Assembly: GCA_007125435.1 (NCBI GenBank)
Contig: SLDF01000293.1
Location: 1-13,413 of the forward strand
DNA length: 13,413 bases
Direction of reading: 5' to 3'
Origin: Saprospiraceae bacterium
Lineage (GTDB): Bacteria; Bacteroidota; Bacteroidia; Chitinophagales; Saprospiraceae
Position 1 is the stretch's first letter, and each line of letters opens with the position of its first letter. This document shows, piece after piece, positions 1-6,746 of this stretch. The position numbers were made by a program, and so were the translations under genes. A model generated the notes under the pieces. It was not told the DNA's origin. It ran no database searches and saw only the letters and a list, made by a program, of their open reading frames with translations.

Positions 1-39
1 AAGTGCTACGCGACCGATGAAGCAGGAAGTATAAAGTAA
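1..39 (+). CDS. Possible 3' tail of a gene entering from the left edge
   Basis: Frame 1 is open from the first base and reads KCYATDEAGSIK, then a TAA at 37-39. The composition looks protein-like, but 12 codons prove nothing and I recognise no family. If real, the gene lies mostly outside the window and converges on the minus-strand fragment that ends at 62. Confidence 0.2.
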   Translation, partial: KCYATDEAGSIK

Positions 40-61
40 AATTATCAAGCAGTGCAGCGGT

Positions 62-172
62 CTAGTCTTTGAAGATGGCATCAAGGGTAGCCTGACTCCG
101 TAAGTATTTTTTTTCGAAGATATCAATCAAAAGAGCAAGACTTGGGGTCATTAAGGTGGCTATTTTCAGACT
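62..172 (-). pseudogene. Possible gene remnant or very small ORF (about 29-36 codons)
   Basis: The minus strand is open from just after a TAG (173-175) to a TAG at 62-64. An ATG at 149-151 would give a 29-residue peptide, MTPSLALLIDIFEKK followed by YLRSQATLDAIFKD. It reads like the C-terminal helix of a real protein rather than random translation. The upstream boundary falls within a few bases of where the repeat at 179-225 stops matching its sister copies. It may therefore be the tail of a gene cut by, or fused to, that repeat. I recognise no family. The alternative is a chance ORF. Confidence 0.22.
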
Positions 173-178
173 CTAAAA

Positions 179-225
179 AGCGACCCGTAACGCAGTGGAG
201 GGTGATGCCCAAAGCGACAAAACAA
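179..225 (-). repeat. Truncated copy (C) of a GC-rich intergenic repeat
   Basis: Read on the minus strand, positions 210 down to 179 match the start of the copy at 6531-6562 at 31 of 32 bases; both begin GGGCATCACCCTCCACTGCG. The ten bases before it (TTGTCGCTTT) match the flank of the copy near 12171 at 9 of 10. After position 179 the match is lost, and no GCTGATGC right end is visible in the window. This is one end of the element only. It sits about 50 bp beyond the stop codon of the HabB-like gene, in the same transcriptional direction. Confidence 0.75.
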
Positions 226-274
226 AATATTCTACAAAAGAACATCGTATCTAATAGGTACCCAGCTATCAGCT

Positions 275-727
275 TTATGTAGATATAGTTTGAGATCTGA
301 TGAACCTTAAATATCCTGTCATAATGAGAATCAATGCCAACACCATGGCAAGAGAAAGTGAAATCAACAACATAGAAATCAAGGGCTCAACAAATGTGTT
401 GGTCTCCATACCACCAGCGATTGGCATCATCGCTCCGGCACCTGTCACTGCTGATATGATCACAGCTGATAAATTAGCAAAAGTGCCGTAGAGTAAAGAC
501 CAAAAGGTCAACCGAATCCAAAATAATGATAAAGATAAAAGAGGCCACAAAAAGGATATAATGATGAGTAACATGCCATTCATAATACCTTGCAAATGGG
601 CAGCTAATCCCATTCTGGGGTTCACAAATGACGGAATTGCAAACCCAACTAATAGACCTAACAATAACAGAATCAATCCGAAAACAACTAAAATGTGCTG
701 ATGTCGATTGCGCAGTGAAGTAGTCAT
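275..727 (-). CDS. Hydroxylaminobenzene mutase / styrene-oxide isomerase family membrane protein
   Basis: This 150-residue protein has four predicted membrane helices (about 10-32, 45-68, 70-95, 113-140). It carries the run NPRMGLAAHLQGIMNGM (36-52), then FLWPLLSLS, YGTFAN and GAGAMMP, the pattern I know from HabA/HabB hydroxylaminobenzene mutases. Those convert hydroxylaminobenzene to 2-aminophenol and are distant relatives of styrene-oxide isomerase (SOI). From memory of the SOI sequence, its haem-ligand His58 and its Asn64 correspond to H44 and N50 here with the same spacing, and SOI Asn99 to N85. SOI Tyr103 would fall on V89, so epoxide chemistry need not be retained. The ATG at 725-727 lies 39 nt below a TAACTTTG box. 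The family call is fairly sure. The substrate is unknown, and haem binding is inferred from SOI. Confidence 0.8.
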   Translation of the reverse strand: MTTSLRNRHQHILVVFGLILLLLGLLVGFAIPSFVNPRMGLAAHLQGIMNGMLLIIISFLWPLLSLSLFWIRLTFWSLLYGTFANLSAVIISAVTGAGAMMPIAGGMETNTFVEPLISMLLISLSLAMVLALILIMTGYLRFIRSQTIST

Positions 728-765
728 AAGATATTGATTAGATTTGAGAAAATTCTTTTTTAAAG

Positions 766-773
766 CAAAGTTA
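766..773 (-). promoter_or_regulatory. Bacteroidetes-type -7 promoter box for the HabB-like gene
   Basis: Read on the minus strand this is TAACTTTG, a perfect TAnnTTTG match. Transcription would start near 759 and give a leader of about 30 nt before the ATG at 727. I could not find a TTG/TTTG -33 partner at 17-23 bp, so this is supported by the -7 box and its position only. Confidence 0.45.
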
Positions 774-783
774 AGCGGCTTAA
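771..783. promoter_or_regulatory. 13-bp perfect palindrome overlapping the -7 box (possible operator)
   Basis: TTAAGCGGCTTAA is a perfect inverted repeat of 6-bp arms around one central base. It overlaps the upstream edge of the TAACTTTG box and extends into the -33/-7 spacer, a normal place for a repressor or MerR-like activator site. No regulator gene lies next to it. It could also be a chance palindrome. Confidence 0.3.
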
Positions 784-786
784 AAT

Positions 787-824
787 ATACTCTCGATGAA
801 AGAGCTATCCATCACCGAGAGTAT
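787..824 (-). terminator. Hairpin downstream of the lipoprotein gene
   Basis: ATACTCTCG (787-795) pairs perfectly with CGAGAGTAT (816-824). TGA/TCA extends the stem inward after one mismatch, giving about 12 pairs around a 12-base loop. On the minus strand it follows the lipoprotein stop codon by about 43 bp and is followed by TTTTAAG, so the U-tract is weak. It sits between that gene and the promoter of the HabB-like gene, as a terminator would. Confidence 0.5.
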
Positions 825-867
825 CAGCCTGAAATAGAACGTTAATTGTGTAAAAGAGCATAAGTTT

Positions 868-1371
868 TTAATCACAATGAACATCAGGGTTCCAATCATT
901 AAAAACACCAGATGGATTTTCCTTCTGTGTCCAGACATGGAGCGCCCAAAATTCCAGTTGATGATTGGCGTGAAAATGCTGATCAAAAAGCATCGGCGGC
1001 ATAGCGGTGTCCGGCACGATGGCAAATGGAACAATGTACTCCACACCGAGAAACTCCATGTCGCCGTTATCATGAGGTAAGTAAAGTAATACTTGTGGCT
1101 GGAGGTGATTAACTCTGCCATCAAAGTACTCCATTCTACCATAGTGAACCCCCATACCTCCTTCTGTTGGATGCTGCACACAATCTGACAATGCTGTATC
1201 CCAACCGGCAGCTTTTGCTAACTCGTAGTCCACAAATGCAGAGGTCTCTGCTCTTACTTCATTCAAAAGGATTTCAATTTGATCGACATCATTATCATCG
1301 TCATCTTTGGAACATGACATAAAAACGATCATGCTAAAAGCTAAAAAAAGAAATAATCTGAAGGCATTCAT
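868..1371 (-). CDS. His-rich secreted lipoprotein, function unknown
   Basis: This 167-residue protein starts with a lipoprotein signal: a hydrophobic stretch at 4-18 ends in FMSC with Cys20 as the lipidated residue. SKDDDD follows, an acidic run common after the lipobox in Bacteroidetes lipoproteins, some of which are surface-exposed. The mature domain is short and dense in motifs: CVQHP (64-68), GGMGVHYGRM (71-80), EFLGVEYIVP (106-115), DQHFHANHQLEFWALHVWT (130-148) and NPSGVFNDWNP (152-162). I recall similar GMGxHY / LHVW / FxDWNP proteins in other bacteria, all uncharacterised. H67, H76, H132, H134, H137 and H145 could bind a metal or haem, and C64 and C166 could pair. It is a single gene between two larger gaps. 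No function is assigned. Confidence 0.85.
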   Translation of the reverse strand: MNAFRLFLFLAFSMIVFMSCSKDDDDNDVDQIEILLNEVRAETSAFVDYELAKAAGWDTALSDCVQHPTEGGMGVHYGRMEYFDGRVNHLQPQVLLYLPHDNGDMEFLGVEYIVPFAIVPDTAMPPMLFDQHFHANHQLEFWALHVWTQKENPSGVFNDWNPDVHCD

Positions 1372-1591
1372 AACGTAAAAAGTTTATGGTAAAAAAATAG
1401 ATTAATAAATGTCATAATGGAGTATTGTAGTTGCTCATACAATTGATTGCAGATTAGCCAAAGTGAGCTATGGTGAATCTAAGTTTCATTGTACAAGCAG
1501 GATTGAAATAGAACAGATAAATGTCATCTTTAAAACAAAGTGATAATGAAGTTCCATCATGTTTAAAAGAACATGTCAACAATTGCATTTA

Positions 1592-2560
1592 TTAAGGAGG
1601 GTCGTATTTGACTACGTAATTATCGTATGGCGTAAGTGTTTGAAGGTAATCATAGATAGCGCTAAGATCATCTTCTGTCATACCGCTATACATATACCAA
1701 GGCATGATGGTCTGCATCTCTCCTGACTTCACTTTAGGCAGTACGTAATTTGAATCAGTATACATTTTGAAGCGTTTCACAAATACATCCTTGTTGTAAT
1801 GAAGCAAACCTGTTTCATGTGGCGTAAGATTAGCCGTGCGCAAAACACTGCCATCAGGCATTTCAAACTCCCTACCTCCTCCACCATCGGGACCGACGAA
1901 CTTACCTTTTTCAAAATTGGTATGACAATCACCACAAGCTGCAGCCGTGTACAAATATTTGCCATACGCTACCTTATCGTTTTGGTCAGGCTTTAGTGTA
2001 AATGATGGATCTTCGGGGATAGTTTTTAGTATCAAACTAAAAGGAAAGTCTGCTTTTGATTTCGGATGTTCTTTTTCTACTGGCTCTAGAGTTCTCAAAA
2101 ATGCAATAACGGATTCAATATCAACCGGATCGAGTTTACCGAAATTATGATAAGGCATAACAGGAAAAATAGCCCTATTTTCTCTGTTCACACCAGTCGT
2201 GATGAGTCTAAATAGCTCTCCATCTGTCCAGTCGCCAATACCATAAGGTGTGATATTAGAAGAAATAAATTTACCAGGAAAGCCCATAGATTGATCAAAA
2301 ATATCTCCACCAACAAATTCAGTTCCGGGTATTGGTGGTCCAGAGTAAATATCAAAGTTGCGTATGGAGTGGCAATCTGCACACATCATCACGTGATAAG
2401 CCAAATATCTACCCCTTTCCACTTTTTCAGGTGTTATTTCTACTTTCATATCAGTTGGCGGACTGACTTTAGGAAAAGCAATAAGGACGTATAACAATCC
2501 AACAACCAAAACAGCAATGAGACTCGCTAAGACATACAACAGATACTTTACAACTTTCAT
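1592..2560 (-). CDS. Membrane-anchored dihaem cytochrome c
   Basis: This 322-residue protein has one uncleaved-looking N-terminal membrane helix (about 5-28), followed by two cytochrome c domains facing the periplasm. Haem-binding CxxCH motifs are CADCH (60-64) and CGDCH (209-213). Likely sixth-ligand methionines are M135 (FPVMPYHNF) and M286 (TIMPWYMY), each near the end of its domain and followed by a typical helix (SVIAFLRTLEP; AIYDYLQTLTP). The layout resembles the cytochrome subunit of membrane alcohol/gluconate dehydrogenases. No dehydrogenase or oxidase gene is adjacent, so its electron donor is unknown. The ATG at 2558-2560 lies 29 nt below a TACTTTTG box. The fold and haem count are secure; its redox partner is not. 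Confidence 0.92.
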   Translation of the reverse strand: MKVVKYLLYVLASLIAVLVVGLLYVLIAFPKVSPPTDMKVEITPEKVERGRYLAYHVMMCADCHSIRNFDIYSGPPIPGTEFVGGDIFDQSMGFPGKFISSNITPYGIGDWTDGELFRLITTGVNRENRAIFPVMPYHNFGKLDPVDIESVIAFLRTLEPVEKEHPKSKADFPFSLILKTIPEDPSFTLKPDQNDKVAYGKYLYTAAACGDCHTNFEKGKFVGPDGGGGREFEMPDGSVLRTANLTPHETGLLHYNKDVFVKRFKMYTDSNYVLPKVKSGEMQTIMPWYMYSGMTEDDLSAIYDYLQTLTPYDNYVVKYDPP

Positions 2561-2588
2561 AACATTTATATTACAACTATTAATATCA

Positions 2589-2596
2589 CAAAAGTA
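2589..2596 (-). promoter_or_regulatory. -7 promoter box for the cytochrome c gene
   Basis: Read on the minus strand this is TACTTTTG, a perfect TAnnTTTG. It would start transcription roughly 20 nt upstream of the cytochrome ATG. No convincing -33 TTG is seen at the usual spacing. It lies just below the hairpin at 2619-2634, so the cytochrome gene probably has its own promoter. Confidence 0.45.
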
Positions 2597-2618
2597 GACC
2601 TGAAAGAAACGTCCTTTA

Positions 2619-2634
2619 TCACTCGAAAGAGTGA
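2619..2634 (-). terminator. Short hairpin just after the response regulator gene
   Basis: TCACTC pairs perfectly with GAGTGA around a four-base loop, 7 bp beyond the response regulator stop codon on the minus strand. It is followed by TAAAGG rather than a U-tract. If it terminates transcription it does so weakly, but it could also protect the 3' end of the kinase-regulator mRNA. Confidence 0.4.
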
Positions 2635-2641
2635 AATGGCA

Positions 2642-3253
2642 CTAAGTGATCAAGCGGGCAATCAATTCTGATCGGCTCTTAACGCCAATTTTATTAAAGA
2701 TACTCTTGAGGTGGCTCTTCACGGTATGCTCACTGATAAACATAGAGTCAGCTATGGCTTTGTTGCTCAATCCTTCGACTAATTGTTTGATCACGTCCAC
2801 TTCTCTATCTGTCAAATCTATATTCAATCCATCACTCATAGTCCTCAACCTGTAGAAAATGTGTGTATGGTGGTCAGGTGCATAGAAGTTACTTATGACA
2901 ATTTCAATAGTTGCTCTTAGTTGAGTGGCATTGAAAGGTTTTATAAGGTAGTGTTCCGGATGAACGTCTTTGGCGTGGTCAAGCGTAATTTGATCAGAAA
3001 ATGCAGTGAGGAAAACAACAGGTATGGGGTAGTGCTCTTTTATCCAAGAAGCTATATCAATACCTTCCATATGTTTATCCAGTTGTATATCAAGCAGGGC
3101 TAGATCCGGTAATTGGTCATTGATCAGAGACTTGGCTTGATTCAAACTGTACGCAGGTCCAATGACAAAATGCCCCAGATCCATCAAAGACATTTTAATA
3201 TCCTCAGCAGTTATTGGATCATCTTCTACGACAAGTATTTTTAATGGTTTCAT
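2642..3253 (-). CDS. NarL/LuxR-type response regulator
   Basis: This 203-residue protein has a receiver domain (about 4-120) and a C-terminal LuxR-type DNA-binding domain (about 145-203). The acidic pocket is E10/D11/D12, the phosphoacceptor is D55 in LALLDIQL, the switch residue is T83 and the conserved lysine is K105 in LIKPF. The output domain shows LTDREVDVIKQLVEGLSNKA and then ISEHTVKSHLKSIFNKIGV, a textbook recognition helix. Phosphorylation by the upstream kinase should promote dimerisation and promoter binding. The gene follows the kinase by 19 bp on the same strand, so they form a cognate pair in one transcript. The targets are not visible from the sequence. Confidence 0.95.
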   Translation of the reverse strand: MKPLKILVVEDDPITAEDIKMSLMDLGHFVIGPAYSLNQAKSLINDQLPDLALLDIQLDKHMEGIDIASWIKEHYPIPVVFLTAFSDQITLDHAKDVHPEHYLIKPFNATQLRATIEIVISNFYAPDHHTHIFYRLRTMSDGLNIDLTDREVDVIKQLVEGLSNKAIADSMFISEHTVKSHLKSIFNKIGVKSRSELIARLIT

Positions 3254-3272
3254 CTTGACAATGTTGATTATT

Positions 3273-5216
3273 CTAAGTAACTTCTGATGCTATATGAATA
3301 GGCATAGTGAATGTTGCCTTTGTCCCTTGATATTGGTTTGTCATCTCAAATTTACCTCCATACCTTTCACCGAGAATTCGTATCAATTGCCTGCCTATCC
3401 CTTCTTTATGAAGGCTCATATTTTTCATTCCTTTTCCATTATCATTGACTTCTAATCTAAGCATATTGTCGCTTTGGTAGACATTTATTTCTATAATACC
3501 TGATTGGCCCTCATCAAAGGCATGTAAGACTGCATTGGTGACCATTTCATTTACAATAAGACCAATATGTATGGCTTTGTCTGTGTCAATATGCATCTTG
3601 GGACAGCTGTAGCATATGTCAATCTTTCTGCTGGAAAGAGCAAACGCCTCTTCAAAGTGTCCGGCCAGATCACTAATATAAAGATCCAGTGGAACATTTT
3701 GAATATCATTAGACTTATAAAGCCTCCTATGTAGCAGGCTTATGGCTCCAACGCTATCTCTACTGGACTGCAGCGCTTTCTTACCGTCAGCACTATTTAC
3801 TTTTCTCCATTGTAGAGATAATAAGCTATTCAATAATTGAAGATTGTTTTTAGTGCGGTGGTGCATTTCACGCATTAATAATTCATTATCCTTTAATGCA
3901 GACTGTGTAAGTTTATATTGCTTTTGTAAGGCTTCTTTCTGTTTCCAAAACAGACGTAAGAATATACCGCTGATGATCAATAAAACAATTAGGAATAATC
4001 CGGTTATAAAATACAAACGCTTACGGCTCATTTCTCTTTCCAGTGCGAAACGTTGCCTCGCGATAGTTATCTCCTTCTCTTGCAATTCAAACTTAGACTG
4101 CATTTCTTCCATTGCCCAGAACTGACTTTCCTCATAGAGGCTATCAGAAAGTATAGTATACTCTTTCCAGCTTTCAGCTGATAGTTCATACTGCTGTGTA
4201 TATTCGGATGCCTGCGCGAGCTCTCTCAATATCTCTCTTTGCAGCTCTTTGTTGTTAGTTTGAAATGATTTATCTCTGGCTTTTTTTAGCATAGCCATGC
4301 CAAGAGTGGGCTGATCTGTTTTTACCAAAATTGATCCTAGATATCCCAGCCCGTATATATACTCTGTAATAGATGTAGTATCTATCTTTTCCAACGCAGT
4401 CTTGAGATATTTTTGACTTTGATTTAAATCATCAAGGTGGTATAGAGCTACACCCATGGCTATATCTAAGTGTGATTTATCCCACATCAAATCAGACACT
4501 TCTCCAGATAGTCGCTTAGCCTCATTGAACTGCTCTATACTTTTTTCGTACTTGCCAAGGTAAGCATGTATCAAGCCTATATTATACAATGTCACAACCA
4601 TGCCTTGGCTATCTCTTTCTGACGTTTTGATTGCAAGAGACTTTAGATAGACGTCCAGAGCCTTTTGGTACCTCCTTTGCTTTCGGTAAATGACACCGAG
4701 ATTATTTAATGCATAAGCTTTGCCTTCGGTATAGTTAGATGAGTCTGCATAGTTGTACCCCATAAGGTAATTTCTTACGGCTTCTGTAAACTCACCTGAA
4801 TAATAATAGGCAACACCAATAGCATTGTAAAGCTTGGCTATGCTTACGATATCATTCACACTCTCAGCGAGCTCTATAGCTTGATGATAGACTGATAGAC
4901 TCTTGTCTAGCTGGTTACCAATCTCATAGGCAAGTCCGGTTTGGTAAAGATTCCATATAGCACCGTAACTATGGTCCAGGTTCCTGGCTAAGTTATACCC
5001 TCTGGTGCTATAATGAATGGAGGAATCCATATCAATATACAAATAATAATAAGCAATATCGCGAAGTATCCAAACCTTATTGGTGTCACTGACAGCGTGT
5101 TGAAGCTCTGCCTTTAGACTATCTATCAATACCACACTATTCTCAGCCTCCACCTTGTTTACAAGCAAGAAAAAGGAGTATAAAATAACTAGACTTAATT
5201 TAACAGAGTATTTCAT
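3273..5216 (-). CDS. TPR-repeat sensor histidine kinase (HisKA_2 type)
   Basis: I start this gene at the ATG at 5214-5216, giving 647 residues. It opens with a clean signal peptide, MKYSVKLSLVILYSFFLLVN. The longer ORF begins 14 codons earlier with TTG and hides that peptide. About six or seven TPR units fill residues 85-360 (for example LNNLGVIYRKQRRYQKALDV). A coiled-coil-like stretch follows, then a membrane helix at about 400-423. The TPR sensor is therefore periplasmic and the kinase cytoplasmic. The H-box is MREMHHRTKNNLQLL, with the second His (about H453) the likely phosphoacceptor. The ATPase domain has the N-box VNEMVTNAVLHAF, DNGKGM and GIGRQLI. TPR sensors like this are common in Bacteroidetes; the ligand is unknown. 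The partner is the regulator 19 bp downstream. Confidence 0.94.
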   Translation of the reverse strand: MKYSVKLSLVILYSFFLLVNKVEAENSVVLIDSLKAELQHAVSDTNKVWILRDIAYYYLYIDMDSSIHYSTRGYNLARNLDHSYGAIWNLYQTGLAYEIGNQLDKSLSVYHQAIELAESVNDIVSIAKLYNAIGVAYYYSGEFTEAVRNYLMGYNYADSSNYTEGKAYALNNLGVIYRKQRRYQKALDVYLKSLAIKTSERDSQGMVVTLYNIGLIHAYLGKYEKSIEQFNEAKRLSGEVSDLMWDKSHLDIAMGVALYHLDDLNQSQKYLKTALEKIDTTSITEYIYGLGYLGSILVKTDQPTLGMAMLKKARDKSFQTNNKELQREILRELAQASEYTQQYELSAESWKEYTILSDSLYEESQFWAMEEMQSKFELQEKEITIARQRFALEREMSRKRLYFITGLFLIVLLIISGIFLRLFWKQKEALQKQYKLTQSALKDNELLMREMHHRTKNNLQLLNSLLSLQWRKVNSADGKKALQSSRDSVGAISLLHRRLYKSNDIQNVPLDLYISDLAGHFEEAFALSSRKIDICYSCPKMHIDTDKAIHIGLIVNEMVTNAVLHAFDEGQSGIIEINVYQSDNMLRLEVNDNGKGMKNMSLHKEGIGRQLIRILGERYGGKFEMTNQYQGTKATFTMPIHIASEVT

Positions 5217-5832
5217 TGCTTTTACTCTTCTATGAACCTTGCTGAATAAATAAGTCAATCCTATTCAAGTATCAATTTCGCACAAAGCTTACTAGAGTTT
5301 GACTATTCTTTTAGTTTAAGTCAGTCATTAAAACTTTTCAAATTAATTACATTGACATGCTTCCAAAATCACTTATTTACATATGACTACCTCTCCCCCT
5401 CTAAGAGAGAATTCTTGTAGTGTTTTGATGGTGTATCTATCTCAAGTTATAGGTTTATCCACCTGATTGACAATCAATCATCTATTACAAAAATAAGACT
5501 TTTAGATAGGAAGATGCAGTAAATAGTAATATAATTACGAAAAAGGCTCTGTAGATGTGCTTGACATAAATTATGATTGATATTTTATGCTAGATGAATG
5601 AATTCATTTAGGAAAAGTATCCTTATATATATATTTAACCACATTGAATTAGTCCAAACAAATTCAACAAGGAGCTTATGAGTTACGGCTATGAGTATTA
5701 ATAAAATTAATCTATTTTTGACAAGAATTCAGAGAAGTTAAATCGATATTCGGAAATGAAATACTACAGCACGAGGATTCATTCTAGACACAAGTATTAA
5801 TTAAATATTCTACAAAACAGAGCCTCCATACA
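5217..5832. other. Gene-free divergent intergenic region (616 bp)
   Basis: This AT-rich region lies between the kinase start and the zinc-ribbon gene start, which are transcribed away from each other, so promoters for both should lie here. A TATTTTTG box on the plus strand (5713-5720) could serve the zinc-ribbon gene with a leader of about 105 nt. A minus-strand TATTTTTG (5487-5494 area) lies about 270 bp from the kinase start. Neither has a clear -33 partner. A seven-codon ORF (5678-5701) follows AAGGAGCTT. I see no tRNA, repeat or larger coding region. Confidence 0.6.
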
Positions 5833-6480
5833 ATGAAATATGACAAAGATAAATTCAAGGTTTACACATGGAAGCATTGGATGAAGCTTCATTGGATTTT
5901 GAATCCTGCATTGGCTATTAATGAATTGATACTCGGGCAAAAAGTTCCTAAAGTAAGTTTGGAAGACAAGACAACAACCAAACCCAGGTTTGAGAGGTCA
6001 ATTATTCCGTGTCCTCATTGCAATACACATCACGATGGCAGAGCATGGTCTACAGAAAATGGAAGGGCATTTAAAAATTGGTTTGGCCTTTATTGCTCCA
6101 ATTGTGGGCATACAATTCCTTGTTTGACTAATGGGTTAAGTTTTGTGTTACTAGCCATCACCTTCCCTATATGGGGATGGTTTAGACAGAGCTTAAAGGC
6201 AAGATGGCTAAAAAAGCAGCCAAAACGATACGAAAAGTTAGACATTGACTTCTCCTCAAACCCTTATGATAATAAGAGCTGGCTTGCGTCTGGGCTGAGC
6301 TGGTCAGCATTTATGTTTGTGCTTATGGAGGTCATATTTCCATTGCTTACATACCAGCAAATAACACTGAAAAGATTATCCCTTGGAATTGTAATTTGGT
6401 CAATTGGAGGCCTGGCGTTTGGATACACTATGAAGATTTTTATGAACAAAACTGGCACTAGCAAAAGAGAAAACTCTTAA
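5833..6480 (+). CDS. Zinc-ribbon membrane protein, function unknown
   Basis: This 215-residue protein begins at an ATG with no Shine-Dalgarno sequence. Its N-terminal part (WKHWMKLHWILNPALAINEL, 13-32) is followed by a four-cysteine zinc ribbon: C60-P-H-C63 and C88-S-N-C91, the latter in LYCSNCGHTIPCL. Three membrane helices follow, about 99-117, 152-173 and 183-205. I recall this arrangement (CPHC...HDGRxWS...KNWFGLYCxNCG) as a conserved, unnamed family in Bacteroidetes. The Cys-rich part is likely cytoplasmic and structural. It is transcribed alone, and the gene after it converges. No function is assigned. Confidence 0.82.
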   Translation: MKYDKDKFKVYTWKHWMKLHWILNPALAINELILGQKVPKVSLEDKTTTKPRFERSIIPCPHCNTHHDGRAWSTENGRAFKNWFGLYCSNCGHTIPCLTNGLSFVLLAITFPIWGWFRQSLKARWLKKQPKRYEKLDIDFSSNPYDNKSWLASGLSWSAFMFVLMEVIFPLLTYQQITLKRLSLGIVIWSIGGLAFGYTMKIFMNKTGTSKRENS

Positions 6481-6520
6481 ATAGGAAATAAATGAGCATA
6501 TCATACGCTTGTATTTCAAT

Positions 6521-6678
6521 ATGACACTATGGGCATCACCCTCCACTGCGTTACAGGTCGCTATGTTACGTGGCTTGCTATTCGCGCGGCCTCGATTCCG
6601 CTATCGCTTCATCGAGTCTGGCTTCACCTACGTTCCGCCACCACTCCACAGCGCTGATGCTGTATACGAGTAAAAAAG
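6521..6678 (+). repeat. Full-length copy (A) of a GC-rich intergenic repeat
   Basis: The core begins GGGCATCACCCTCCACTGCG at 6531 and ends GCGCTGATGC at 6660, with less conserved flanks ATGACACTAT before and GTATACGAGTAAAAAAGACATTT after. The inner part 6556-6589 matches 12209-12242 of copy B at roughly three quarters of positions. GCATCA near the left end and TGATGC at the right end are inverted, and CTCCACTGCG/CTCCACAGCG is repeated directly inside. It is clearly richer in G+C than its surroundings. It lies between the converging ends of the zinc-ribbon and DUF4386 genes and may act as a bidirectional terminator. Confidence 0.75.
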
Positions 6679-6746
6679 ACATTTAGACATTCACTCTCTC
6701 ATCAGCACCATTAAAAGATAAACTCTGTAAACTAAATCAGATCTAT

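Noticed and set aside
780..1181. 133-codon minus-strand ORF overlapping the lipoprotein gene
   Set aside because: It lies in another frame of a gene with a clear lipobox and coherent motifs, and shows no coding character of its own.
1558..1575. CATGTT/AACATG hairpin after the cytochrome c gene as a terminator
   Set aside because: Only six mostly A/T pairs and no T-tract on the minus strand.
5217..5258. TTG-initiated extension of the histidine kinase (14 extra codons)
   Set aside because: It would bury the signal peptide that begins at the ATG at 5216 and adds only charged, unlike residues.
5678..5701. Seven-codon ORF (MSYGYEY) after AAGGAGCTT, resembling a leader peptide with a strong ribosome site
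   Set aside because: It is too short to judge, there is no attenuator hairpin after it, and genes in this window do not otherwise rely on Shine-Dalgarno sites.
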